Counted from the stretch's first letter, positions 16,570 through 24,073 are shown. The stretch is 36,038 nucleotides of DNA from Akkermansiaceae bacterium (GCA_025354565.1 JANXMQ010000186.1:1-36038), one strand, 5' to 3'. Notes: generated from the sequence alone by a model not told the origin. Program-made: numbers and translations.

Positions 16570-16833
16570 ATGGGACCGGATTTGACCGACAAACGCTGGA
16601 TCGTGGCCAAGGGCCTGCTCTTCGCCGTGCTGGCACTCATGGCGGGCTGCCTGCAAATTTGGGCCGACCTGCCGACTTGGCAGGAAACCGCGCTGCTGCT
16701 CGTCTGCGTCTGGGCGAGCTGCCGATTTTACTATTTCCTGTTCCACTGCCTCCAAGCCTATGTCGATCCGGCATTGCGCAGCGCGGGGGTGCTGGATCTC
16801 TTGGGGAAATTGTGGCGACGCGGGAAATGTTAG
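16570..16833 (+). CDS. Small membrane protein, unknown function
   Basis: 87 aa from ATG 16570. Two hydrophobic helices (LLFAVLALMAGCLQIW and ALLLVCVWASCRFYYFLFHCL) are joined by a short polar turn (ADLPTWQE), and the C-terminus is basic and soluble (LLGKLWRRGKC). The layout suggests a two-pass inner-membrane protein with both ends in the cytoplasm. The gene begins just after the MITE-like element and ends ~70 nt before pyrF on the same strand. No family recognised. Confidence 0.5.
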   Translation: MGPDLTDKRWIVAKGLLFAVLALMAGCLQIWADLPTWQETALLLVCVWASCRFYYFLFHCLQAYVDPALRSAGVLDLLGKLWRRGKC

Positions 16834-16904
16834 GAATCGGCGGGCCGCAGCGTGTGCCGTGAAGATGATTTGACGGCGACCGCAGATCGCCGCTACTTCA
16901 AGCC

Positions 16905-17681
16905 ATGCGCTACGCCGAACGCCTGCAACAACGGATCGAGAAAACCGGCTCCCGCCTCTGCGTCGGGCTTGATCCCCGGCCTGGCGACGGTGGTGCGGCC
17001 ACTGCCCGGAATTTCCTCACCAAGGTCATCGCGGAAACCTCCGAATGGGCTGCCGCCTTCAAGCCGAATATGGCGTATTTCGAGGCCATGGGCATCGAGG
17101 GAATTCGCTTGCTCGAAGACTTGTTAGCCGGAGTGCCGGATGAGGTGCCGGTGATCTTGGATGCGAAACGCAGCGACATCGGCGAGACCCAGAAATACTA
17201 CGCGCAGGGTTATTTCGCCGGGTGGAAGGTGGATGCCGTCACGCTCAATCCCTTTCTCGGCTATGATTCCATCGAGCCGTTTTTGGATTGGGTGGGGAAG
17301 GGAATCTACCTGTTAGCGGTGACTTCCAATCCCGGCTCAGCGGATTTCCAACGGCAGCGACTCGCGGACGGGCGCTCGGTGTTCGAACTCGTCACGGCGC
17401 TCGGCGAGCGCGCCAAGACCGAGGGCCGCGCCACTGATGTTGGCTATGTCGTCGGCCTGACAAATGCGGCGGATGTATTGGCAAAAATCCCGGACGCGCC
17501 CCTGTTGATCCCCGGCCTCGGTGCCCAAGGCGGGGATCTCGCCGCGCTTGCCGCCGCCGCCAGAACCGCGCCGGATGTCATCAATGTTTCCCGTGGCATT
17601 CTCTACGCGGGCGATGACCGTAGCTTCGGCGAACGCGCAAAAGCGTGGGCGGCGCAAATTTCCACCGCCTATGGCAAATGA
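16905..17681 (+). CDS. pyrF: Orotidine-5'-phosphate decarboxylase, type 2
   Basis: 258 aa, ATG start. It converts OMP to UMP, the last step of de novo pyrimidine synthesis. The family signature is clear: CVGLDPRPGD near the N-terminus, FKPNMAYFEAMG, the catalytic Lys-Asp array in VILDAKRSDIGETQKYYA, VTLNPFLGYDS, and near the end LLIPGLGAQGGD and VINVSRGILYA, which bind the phosphate. The ETQKYYA continuation and overall length fit the longer subgroup 2 (Mycobacterium/Myxococcus-type) rather than the shorter E. coli type. Other pyrimidine genes are not nearby. Confidence 0.96.
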   Translation: MRYAERLQQRIEKTGSRLCVGLDPRPGDGGAATARNFLTKVIAETSEWAAAFKPNMAYFEAMGIEGIRLLEDLLAGVPDEVPVILDAKRSDIGETQKYYAQGYFAGWKVDAVTLNPFLGYDSIEPFLDWVGKGIYLLAVTSNPGSADFQRQRLADGRSVFELVTALGERAKTEGRATDVGYVVGLTNAADVLAKIPDAPLLIPGLGAQGGDLAALAAAARTAPDVINVSRGILYAGDDRSFGERAKAWAAQISTAYGK

Positions 17682-17757
17682 ATTGCTGCGTTTCCGTGCA
17701 ATCCCGCGCCTCCCAGCCTAGTATCCCTCATCCCTGCATGACGATCCGCCCTCATCC

Positions 17758-18657
17758 ATGAAGCCCGTCCCAGACAGGTATTCCGGTTTGCTGCCACACA
17801 AGGGATGGCCTGCGAGAAATTTGAAGTTCCTGCGGCATCGGATCGTGCCGGGGATTTTCCGCCGGGCAGATGGCGATGTGTTAGAGCCGGTATTGGCCCC
17901 GCCGGACTTGGATAAAGTCAGGATCACTTGGATCGGCCATGCCTCGTTTTTCCTCCAATTCGCCGGGCATGCGGTGATGGTGGATCCGAATTGGGCGAAA
18001 TGGCACGGCCCGGTGAAACGCGAGCGCCAGCCAGGACTCGATCTGCGCGAGGTGCCGGAGCTGGACTTCGTCCTCGTCACTCACGCCCACTTCGATCACC
18101 TGCACAAACCCAGCCTGAAAATCCTTCAGGCGCGCGAGGGCATCGTCGTCCCGCTCGGCAGTCGTTCCTTGGTCAAACGCCTCGGCTTTCCCGCCATCCA
18201 CGAGATGCGGATCTGGGATTCGCTGGCCTTCGATGAACTGGAAATCATCCACACGCCCTCCCATCATTGGGGCGCGCGCTTCATCCATGACACCCACCGC
18301 GATTACGGCGGCTACATTGTCCGCGCCGGGGGGAAAAGCGTGTTCCACTGCGGCGATAGCGCCTACTTCGACGGCTTTCAGGAAATCGGCAAACGCTATG
18401 AAATCGACGTCGCCCTCATGCCGATCGGGGCCTATGATTCGCCGAGTGGTCGGGATGTCCACATGAACCCGGAGGAAGCCGTTAGAGCATTCGCGGATCT
18501 CGGAGCAAAGGCGCTCATCCCGATGCACTATGGCACCTTTCCGCTAGGCAATGAACCACGCGATGAACCGGTGGCCCGATTGCTCCAGGAAGCGGACCGT
18601 CTCGGCATCCGCGATCAGATCCTCATTCCCGAGGAAGGCGTCGGCATTGAGTGGTGA
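17758..18657 (+). CDS. MBL-fold metal-dependent hydrolase (UlaG/NAPE-PLD-like)
   Basis: 299 aa, ATG start. The metallo-beta-lactamase fold is shown by ITWIGHASFFLQFAGHAVMVDPNWAKW, the zinc-binding THAHFDHLH (HxHxDH), HHWGARF, FHCGDSAYFDGF (bridging Asp) and the last histidine in LIPMHYGTFPL. The arrangement, in particular SHHWGAR, matches the branch with UlaG lactonases and N-acyl-phosphatidylethanolamine phospholipase D. There is no signal peptide, so it is probably cytoplasmic. It lies 76 nt after pyrF on the same strand, and the substrate is unknown. Confidence 0.88.
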   Translation: MKPVPDRYSGLLPHKGWPARNLKFLRHRIVPGIFRRADGDVLEPVLAPPDLDKVRITWIGHASFFLQFAGHAVMVDPNWAKWHGPVKRERQPGLDLREVPELDFVLVTHAHFDHLHKPSLKILQAREGIVVPLGSRSLVKRLGFPAIHEMRIWDSLAFDELEIIHTPSHHWGARFIHDTHRDYGGYIVRAGGKSVFHCGDSAYFDGFQEIGKRYEIDVALMPIGAYDSPSGRDVHMNPEEAVRAFADLGAKALIPMHYGTFPLGNEPRDEPVARLLQEADRLGIRDQILIPEEGVGIEW

Positions 18658-18702
18658 TGAAATTTTTCGGGAACAAATTTCCTTTCTGTGTATCCTATGA
18701 CC

Positions 18703-19335
18703 ATGAATCACCGATCCATCCTCGCCCTCTTGCTCCTCATTCCCACGCTCGCCTCTTGCGAACCACCCAAAGCCATGACCGCTCCCGATAAACACGCCGC
18801 TAAAATGCCAGAAGTCCCCGCCGGTGCGGAAGTCGCCACTGTCGCCGGTGGTTGTTTCTGGTGCATCGAAGCCGCCTACCGCCGCGTCGATGGCGTCATT
18901 TCCGCCACTTCCGGCTACACCGGCGGCAATGTGAAAGATCCGACGTATGAACAAGTCTGCGACGGAGATTCCGGCCATGCCGAAGCGGTGCATATCGTTT
19001 TTGATCCCAAGAAAATTTCCTACGAAAGAGTGCTCGCATGGTTCTGGGATCTCCACGACCCGACCACTCTGAACCGCCAAGGCAACGATGCCGGCACCCA
19101 ATACCGCTCGGCCATTTACTATCACTCCGATGCGCAGAAGAAAATCGCCGAAGCCTCGAAAGCCGCCGCCCAGGCGAATTTCAAAGACCCCATCGTCACC
19201 GAGATCACCAAAGCCTCGGAATTCTATCCGGCGGAAAATTACCATCAGAATTACTACGACGAGAACAAGTCCAAGAACCCCTATTGCCGCTTCGTCATCG
19301 AGCCGAAGTTAAAGAAAGCGAAACTCGATCCTTGA
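18703..19335 (+). CDS. msrA: Peptide methionine sulfoxide reductase A, lipoprotein form
   Basis: 210 aa from ATG 18703 (ATG 18697 and GTG 18688 are alternatives). It reduces methionine-S-sulfoxide in oxidised proteins. The catalytic block is GGCFWCIEAAYRRVDGV, with GYTGGNVKDPTYEQVC, GHAEAVHIVFDP, FWDLHDPTTLNRQGNDAGTQYRS and AENYHQNYY following as in typical MsrA. The N-terminus is a lipoprotein signal (LALLLLIPTLASC), predicting an outer- or inner-membrane-anchored periplasmic enzyme. No MsrB domain is fused. The gene is followed by the second MITE-like element, 26 nt after the stop. Confidence 0.96.
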   Translation: MNHRSILALLLLIPTLASCEPPKAMTAPDKHAAKMPEVPAGAEVATVAGGCFWCIEAAYRRVDGVISATSGYTGGNVKDPTYEQVCDGDSGHAEAVHIVFDPKKISYERVLAWFWDLHDPTTLNRQGNDAGTQYRSAIYYHSDAQKKIAEASKAAAQANFKDPIVTEITKASEFYPAENYHQNYYDENKSKNPYCRFVIEPKLKKAKLDP

Positions 19336-19360
19336 GCCTCGGTCGGCGTCATTCGTTAGC

Positions 19361-19503
19361 GTATGCTCACGCGTATCAGGATTTGAGGTTTTTCCGGGTA
19401 AGGAGCGGCGACCTTATTGTCGCCTCTTTTCTTTAACCCAGGGAAAATAAGGACAATAACATCCCTTCTCCTTGTTTCACAAATCCTGATGCACAGCAGT
19501 ATA
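19361..19503. mobile_element. MITE-like palindromic element, copy 2
   Basis: Nearly identical to the element at 16411-16548 in the interior, including the complete GGCGAC-CTTATT-GTCGCC hairpin (19407-19424) and the CTTTTCTTTAACCCAGGG centre. The ends ATCAGGATTTG (19375-19385) and CACAAATCCTGAT (19478-19490) are the inverted termini, less perfect than in copy 1. The second internal hairpin has changed, but the loop AATAA is kept. It starts 26 nt after the msrA stop and may act as its transcript end. The outer flanks of the two copies differ, consistent with separate insertions. Confidence 0.72.
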
Positions 19504-19651
19504 GATTGAGCGAAAATTTCACGATCAACGGGGCGATTTACTGGGTGTGCGGTGAGGATTCTTTGGATCTGCAAAACCCCTATCTATCCACTGAGATTGT
19601 GGATTCGCTCTCAGCGCGGCAAGCAACTCTCAGGTGGAGTTCGTCTCCCAG

Positions 19652-19722
19652 GGCGATCAAGCTAGGGAAAAAGGGGAGCATACGCGCCCTCGCGTGTCGA
19701 ATGAGACGCCCTCGTCTCATTC
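19652..19722 (+). repeat. Two-hairpin repeat with CCCT loops, left copy
   Basis: The unit begins GGCGATCAAGC, then GGGGAGCA, followed by two adjacent hairpins. The first is ATACGCG-CCCT-CGCGTGT (19680-19697, one T-G wobble). The second is GAATGAGACG-CCCT-CGTCTCATTC (19699-19722, ten perfect pairs). An inverted copy lies at 19797-19860. Confidence 0.8.
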
Positions 19723-19796
19723 CGGCTGAGTTCCCTTAGAGGTTTGGAACGCATTTTCATTGAGATAAGAGATAGATCCAATGACTGGGAACACAG

Positions 19797-19860
19797 GTTT
19801 TCGACGAGGGCGTCGAAAACTACACGCGAGGGCGCGTGTGCTCCCCCTCGCTTGATCGCC
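19797..19860 (-). repeat. Two-hairpin repeat with CCCT loops, right inverted copy
   Basis: Inverted relative to the left copy. Hairpin GTTTTCGACG-AGGG-CGTCGAAAAC (19797-19820, ten perfect pairs) and hairpin ACACGCG-AGGG-CGCGTGT (19822-19839) are followed by TGCTCCCC and GCTTGATCGCC, the complements of the left copy's outer blocks. The first stem differs from its counterpart at several positions on both arms but remains fully paired, while the loop (AGGG = CCCT on the other strand) is unchanged. Confidence 0.8.
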
Positions 19861-20092
19861 GTGCTTCGTCTCCCCCATCTCTAGCCTCGCATCTTCCCCG
19901 CCGAATCCCAAAACCTCACTGCCGCCAAAAATTTTCCATCACCTCCAAAAAAGCCGCCACCCCCAAGCAACCCTGCCCGCCACTGTCTCAGACCCGTGAT
20001 ATTCGCTAGAGCATCCCACCCCCATACGCCACCCCCGATTTTCCCCTGATATACGCACGTTCCCTCAGATCATCCTTGTCAGATCAAGGGTT

Positions 20093-20113
20093 TGCGGTGC
20101 AGTCTGCACCGCA
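20093..20113. other. Perfect 10+1+10 palindrome upstream of hypothetical gene
   Basis: TGCGGTGCAG and CTGCACCGCA flank a single T. It can fold as an 8-bp stem with a 5-nt loop. It lies ~55 nt upstream of the start at 20169 and could be an operator or part of an insertion boundary. Confidence 0.45.
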
Positions 20114-20168
20114 GGATCACTTTGGATATCACTCCACGACATCCTACTAATTCCTCTGTTCGCCAAAA

Positions 20169-20756
20169 ATGAAGATCACAGCAACAATCGTGGCCCGTGC
20201 TCTGGGGATTTTAATATCCCTAATTTCGACAGCAAACTGTAAGGATGACCGAAACGCCTCGCCGAGGACTACGGTCTACGAGATGATGTTGATCCCGCTC
20301 CTTAATGTTCTTGGAGCTGAATTCGAGAAGGCTGAAGAGCCGCGAAGACGCGAGATTGAATACTCAGCGTACATCGCGAATCGAACCTATTGGCTTCAAA
20401 CTCAGAAGCTGGGAGACCAAGAGCGTAGTGAAGTCCTAGAGAACTATCTCGGTAGCCTTGATGCGACGCTTCTTTCATCGAAGGAATTCAGGCAGCTGTT
20501 CTTTGACTGGAAGACCCACCATGGGGATCAATTCCCCACTGGCACAAGTTACACCGCAACGACCAAGAATGGACAGGAGCACAGGCTTGGAGTTGGCTCT
20601 GTCGACGATTGGAAGGATCTCCACGCAGAGTTGTACTCGTTCATCGAGGGGCTAGCATCTCGGTATAAGGATCGTGTGCGTCGCTCTCTCGAATCAAGCG
20701 ATTCTAAACGACACCAGAATCAAGCCGCATCCGACGGCGAAAAGCCTGCAAAATGA
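20169..20756 (+). CDS. Hypothetical exported protein
   Basis: 195 aa, ATG start. The N-terminus is a signal sequence (TIVARALGILISLISTANC); the Cys after STAN could be a lipoprotein cysteine, though Asn at -1 is unusual. The mature part is charged and mostly helical, with QTQKLGDQERSEVLENYLGS and FRQLFFDWKTHHGDQFPTG, and a Ser/Lys/Gln-rich tail. No family recognised. Codon use is AT-richer than in msrA upstream, and this is the first of a run of small plus-strand genes of unknown function up to 23028, suggesting an acquired block. Confidence 0.55.
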   Translation: MKITATIVARALGILISLISTANCKDDRNASPRTTVYEMMLIPLLNVLGAEFEKAEEPRRREIEYSAYIANRTYWLQTQKLGDQERSEVLENYLGSLDATLLSSKEFRQLFFDWKTHHGDQFPTGTSYTATTKNGQEHRLGVGSVDDWKDLHAELYSFIEGLASRYKDRVRRSLESSDSKRHQNQAASDGEKPAK

Positions 20757-20834
20757 ATCCGATCTTCCGTCCCGCCGCAGATGGTCTCTAACGATAGCCT
20801 AAAAATTGTCCCTATCAAATATATCATTCGCGTT

Positions 20835-21254
20835 ATGAAGTTCACTGTCTCAGCCATTTGCGCCATACTTGGAATTGCTTTCGCGATCACTAGCTGTATC
20901 GCGGGTGTCCGAACCATTGTAGATGGGGTTTACGCATCACAACATGTCATTTCGTCGCCCGGAAGTGACCCCAGCCAACTGGCAGCAATAATCGGTGAGA
21001 CGATTATCGCATTCGTATGCAGAGGGATCATTGCGCTCATTCCCGCTATCTTGATCTATGTAGCCCTTGTTCCCTTTAGACTGAGGAAGCAGTGGTTCTA
21101 CTCCGGCGCTCGACTAGCCAGCTATTGTTTGCTTCTCTTGTTCCCACTTGGCACGATTTGCGGATGTATTTTTCTCGCGATGCTGCGCCGCCGCCGATCT
21201 GAGTTTGCGCGATCCGGATCGCTGTCAGAGATTCCTTCCGAACCAACTCCCTGA
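20835..21254 (+). CDS. Hypothetical membrane protein (about three helices)
   Basis: 139 aa from ATG 20835 (GTG/ATG starts further up at 20781 give a less natural N-terminus). Hydrophobic segments are FTVSAICAILGIAFAITSCIAG, IIAFVCRGIIALIPAILIYVALV and LLLLFPLGTICGCIFLAML, with a basic C-terminus (RRRRSEFARSG). No motif with a known role was recognised. It belongs to the same AT-richer small-gene run; the ~80 nt in front of it contain a CTAAC motif (20793-20797) but no clear ribosome-binding site. Confidence 0.5.
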   Translation: MKFTVSAICAILGIAFAITSCIAGVRTIVDGVYASQHVISSPGSDPSQLAAIIGETIIAFVCRGIIALIPAILIYVALVPFRLRKQWFYSGARLASYCLLLLFPLGTICGCIFLAMLRRRRSEFARSGSLSEIPSEPTP

Positions 21255-21295
21255 CTTTTGTCAACCACAAACGACGATGGCGAACAAATCATGGC

Positions 21296-21359
21296 GCGCC
21301 AACCGGCCATAAGCTTTTCAATTTCGCTTCAACCACCCTTCAACCGCGCCGGTGGGCGC
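21296..21359. other. Long imperfect hairpin in intergenic spacer (attC-like)
   Basis: GCGCCAACCGGC (21296-21307) pairs with GCCGGTGGGCGC (21348-21359) with one mismatch around a ~40-nt loop. The preceding GGCGAACAAATCATGG resembles the R''/L'' side of integron attC sites from environmental bacteria. A matching GTTRRRY core on the other side is missing, so this is at best a degenerate site. Confidence 0.3.
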
Positions 21360-21379
21360 ACATCAAACTTTGCTATAAA

Positions 21380-21751
21380 GTGAAGAAACGCACACCCAAG
21401 ATTGTAACAAGAATATCAGCGGGATTCGGTCTCTTGGTTCTTATGCTTCTTGCTGTGATCGTTTACAGGAATTCGCAGGACCCATTCAAGAGGATGGCAC
21501 GATTGCAAGGGGTCAATAACTACTATGTAAACGGCGGAGAACTCAAGGACCGAGTAGAGCTTACACCCGAATACAAACGCGTCGAGGTTGAGGTGGACCG
21601 GGAAGTGCAGAAGGAAGTCGATGACAGCGGAATTACTGGTTTGGGAACATGCCACCTTTACTGGAAGATCAAGAAGAGGATCCTACGTGAGCGCTACGGA
21701 ATTGACTGGCGCTCACCGTCTGAGATGAATCCATGGACAATTTACGACTAA
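21380..21751 (+). CDS. Hypothetical protein with N-terminal membrane anchor
   Basis: 123 aa from GTG 21380 (MKKRTPKIVTRISAGF). A basic N-terminus leads into one helix (GLLVLMLLAVIVYR), and the remaining ~90 residues are soluble and highly charged (ELTPEYKRVEVEVDREVQKEV), ending in MNPWTIYD. The topology suggests N-in, body outside. No family recognised. It lies in the AT-richer small-gene run, between two spacers that can form long hairpins. Confidence 0.5.
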   Translation: MKKRTPKIVTRISAGFGLLVLMLLAVIVYRNSQDPFKRMARLQGVNNYYVNGGELKDRVELTPEYKRVEVEVDREVQKEVDDSGITGLGTCHLYWKIKKRILRERYGIDWRSPSEMNPWTIYD

Positions 21752-21767
21752 AATTCTGAGGCAAATC

Positions 21768-21854
21768 AACTAGCCGAAGCCGGCACATCCAACGGCGGGT
21801 ACCGTCCTACTTTGAATTTAGGCTTCCATTTCCACTGTGGATGGCCTAGACGTT
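21768..21854. other. Imperfect hairpin in intergenic spacer (attC-like)
   Basis: From AAC (21768) the left arm AAC-TAGCC..GGCACATCCA pairs with TGGATGGCCTAGAC-GTT (to 21854), leaving an extra unpaired A in the left arm. Extra-helical bases, AAC at the left end and GTT at the right end are features of attC sites. The start codon of the next gene follows 14 nt later. The R' core (GTTCTGC) deviates from GTTRRRY, so confidence is low. An additional 8-bp inverted pair, AAATTCTG/CAGAATTT, encloses it (21751-21865). Confidence 0.3.
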
Positions 21855-21867
21855 CTGCAGAATTTCC

Positions 21868-22428
21868 ATGCGCATTTCAACCGCCATCTTGGTATTTTTC
21901 ACGCTGTGCCACACAGCAACGGCCTTCTTTCTACCTTTGACAACCGAGCAAAGAATCGCTCAATCCACCGTGATTGCAGTGATCGAGGTCAAGCAAGTGG
22001 ACAATGAGAAGGGCCGGAGTGAAGCAACCGTGATAGAAGAAGTCCGGGGCGCGAAAGCTGGTGAGAAGATTGAAGTATGGGACGATTGGCAGCAAGAAGC
22101 TGATGGTTCCGAGAGTCGTTTCTCAGGACGAGATCCCGACCTTGAGGCCGGCAAACGTTATCTTATTTATTTGACGAAGAGCCAGAGAGGCAGACTCGTG
22201 ACGGTTCAATCTTCGTTGGACTGTCTGAGAGTGGAGGGAGGCAAGGTCAATAAGGAGGAAGAGACGGGTTCTGAACCTCTTGCTGACAAGCTCAAACGCA
22301 TCAGGACCATCCTCGCAGAAATACAGAAGGCAGAACAAGCCGGCACTGGGCAACCCGCTACCCGCCCCGAGTCGAAGTCGGAGGGTGGCGACAAACCTCA
22401 ATCTAAAGCGGAGGGGCGCTCCCGTTAG
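21868..22428 (+). CDS. Hypothetical secreted protein with OB-fold-like pattern
   Basis: 186 aa, ATG start. There is a clear signal peptide (MRISTAILVFFTLCHTATA). The mature domain has alternating strands, STVIAVIEVKQV, ATVIEEVRGAKAGEKIEVW, LEAGKRYLIYLTK and LVTVQSSLDCLRV, a pattern that recalls netrin/TIMP-like OB folds seen in small secreted bacterial proteins. This is a resemblance, not an identification. The C-terminal ~50 residues are a low-complexity tail rich in K/E/S/G. It lies in the run of small plus-strand genes of unknown function. Confidence 0.55.
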   Translation: MRISTAILVFFTLCHTATAFFLPLTTEQRIAQSTVIAVIEVKQVDNEKGRSEATVIEEVRGAKAGEKIEVWDDWQQEADGSESRFSGRDPDLEAGKRYLIYLTKSQRGRLVTVQSSLDCLRVEGGKVNKEEETGSEPLADKLKRIRTILAEIQKAEQAGTGQPATRPESKSEGGDKPQSKAEGRSR

Positions 22429-22509
22429 CGGGTGCCAGGCCTCGACGTTGCTAGAAAATGAAGACCATGCATAGAAGCAGCCCATTGCCAATTCAGCACT
22501 GAGAAGACC

Positions 22510-23028
22510 ATGGACACACCATACACATTACTATTCTTCGGTGGTCCTTCGATTGCAGCTTTAGCTTTTGTTGCTTGCCTGATCCCATGTCTTCGTCCGC
22601 AGCGCTTACCACGGACGCTCGCAACTCTTGGTTTGATCACGTCTTTGCCAGTAGCTCTTGGAATTTTGATGAACTCCGGTTACCCGCTATTGATCCTTCG
22701 ACCGGCCACTATTTTTCTGGGACTCTTGTCCGGGATTTCATATTTTGTGCTCAGCCGAAGACTGCATTTGCCATTCCGACAGTGCATAGCTGCGGTTGCC
22801 TTACTCGTCGCATCCGTTTGGGACGGAGTATCGCTCACCTTTATTATGAACCCCGGTTTTGGAGGAGCATATTGCCTTACCTCCCCAGAGACTAACACGG
22901 CGAACAAGACTACGGAGCCGCCAGCGATCAGGCGAAACTCGGTATTCATTTTTCCCATCATGGGAGATTCTGCGGACCATTTGCCGACGAGGGTTTTCAT
23001 TTTTTCAAATGCTGCCGTTCCTTTGTAG
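22510..23028 (+). CDS. Hypothetical membrane protein, 3' end chimeric
   Basis: 172 aa, ATG start. The first ~120 residues form four or so helices (GPSIAALAFVACLIPCL, LATLGLITSLPVALGILM, LLILRPATIFLGLLSGISYFVL and CIAAVALLVASVWDGVSLTFIM). After about residue 122 (nt ~22875) the sequence is polar and low in character. From ~22895 it is the antisense of a decayed lipoprotein gene, so the original 3' end was probably lost and the frame now reads through a junction. No family recognised. Confidence 0.45.
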   Translation: MDTPYTLLFFGGPSIAALAFVACLIPCLRPQRLPRTLATLGLITSLPVALGILMNSGYPLLILRPATIFLGLLSGISYFVLSRRLHLPFRQCIAAVALLVASVWDGVSLTFIMNPGFGGAYCLTSPETNTANKTTEPPAIRRNSVFIFPIMGDSADHLPTRVFIFSNAAVPL

Positions 23029-23126
23029 GGTGGCATGTCGATGCAGTGGGTAGGCTTGATGTTCGTGTTATTCTGACAGGCAGTCAGGGTGGCGATGGTG
23101 ATAGCGATTAGAGCGGTTGGTTTCAT
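22895..23126 (-). pseudogene. Truncated lipoprotein gene (DUF1579-like N-terminus)
   Basis: From ATG 23126 the protein begins with a lipoprotein signal (ALIAITIATLTAC), followed by FEKMKTLVGKWSAESPMMG and FRLIAGGSVVL. This is the opening of a family of small lipocalin-like proteins (LVGKW..., then FRLTAGGSVV). After this point, near 22895-22905, the frame continues for ~70 codons as antisense of the neighbouring membrane-protein gene and no longer resembles the family. The 3' two thirds are therefore missing, and the junction coincides with the end of the acquired small-gene block. Confidence 0.6.
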
Positions 23127-23171
23127 GCGAGTTGTTTGTTTGCGGTTTGTTTGGTCTGGGGTTTTAAATTG

Positions 23172-23822
23172 TTAGGCTACCTGTTCGACGAGTTGATCGA
23201 AGGCCTTGTTCCAGCCGTCGGCGAAGCCCATCGCGGCGTGTTTCTCCATCCCTTCTTGCGTCCAATGCCGGACGCGGGCGGTATAGCGGGTGCCACCGTC
23301 GGGCAACGGCTCGAATGTTACAACAGCGACGAACCATAGGTCGTTATTCGGAGGTGGTGGTGATTTTCCCGAGGTCGGCAAGGCCGATGAGGATTTAGGC
23401 GGGTTGCAAATGCAGGATGAGTTTTTGAAGAGCATCCCGGTGGAGCAAACCAGCAGCTTCGTGCCATCCGCAGTGAGCTGCAGGCGCGAGTATTCGGAAT
23501 TACCACCGGGCAGGTTTTGCGTGTTGTCCGCGAGTTTCAGACGTCAACTGCCGTCGTAGGAATCCACCTGCTTGAAGCCGGTGCCGTCCGGGTTGATCAC
23601 AAAGATGCGGTTTGGCGTCGCGGGGTCTTCAGTACCGCCTGGCGGCAGTGTGAACACCGCGCGATTGCCGTTGGCACAGAGTTTCGTATCTCCGGGGCTG
23701 CTGCCGAACAGATCGGTCGGGCCGGTGATCTGGTGATAGACCAGCTTGCGCTGCACCGTTGCGGCTGGTGACAGTGCAAGGGATAAAAAAATCCCGGCTA
23801 ACAGAACGACGAGCCATCGCAT
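23172..23822 (-). pseudogene. TolB-like propeller fragment joined to SRPBCC (AHSA1-like) fragment
   Basis: From ATG 23822 a signal peptide (WLVVLLAGIFLSLALSPAA) leads into a TolB-type beta-propeller start (RIFVINPDGTGFKQVDSYDGS). An in-frame TGA at 23546-23544 interrupts it, after which the same frame continues with protein-like sequence (LKLADNTQNLPGGNSEYSRL, LTADGTKLLVCSTG). Via a proline/serine-rich patch it then runs into WFVAVVTFEPLPDGGTRYTA and ADGWNKAFDQLVEQ, the C-terminal part of an SRPBCC/AHSA1-like domain, ending at 23172. Two unrelated genes are each missing half. A single nonsense codon plus a deletion fusion explains the arrangement. Confidence 0.65.
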
Positions 23823-24073
23823 TGACCGAACTATTCCAAGCGGGTTGGGGCTTATGGTGCAAAGCGTCAGTGGGCTGGGGGATGCCACCGGTGAGATTGG
23901 TAATTGAGCAGTGTTCATGGTGTTTCGGGTGCAAATTTTTAGGCCGATGCTAAACAAGGAGAGTGTCGTAGCAATCAAATTTTCAATAAATCGTGGGTGG
24001 TAAAGCATACTCCCGAAGCGCACCTAACGCATCATTCTGCGCGGTTGATTCTATTCCCAATTCGGTATTAAAT

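Larger units (their letters stand above)
19504..20168. other. Gene-free stretch with palindromic DNA
   Basis: Together with MITE-like copy 2 this makes about 830 nt between msrA and the next gene. 19506-19670 is open on the plus strand and could be a coding remnant, but it has no recognised family. 19652-19860 holds the inverted hairpin pair described separately. 19890-20090 shows C-rich, low-complexity sequence without ORFs. 20093-20113 is a perfect palindrome. Confidence 0.6.

Noticed and set aside
19506..19739. 77-codon plus-strand ORF between the MITE-like element and the hairpin pair
   Set aside because: No family, poor start context, and its 3' half is made of the hairpin repeat; mentioned only as a possible remnant.
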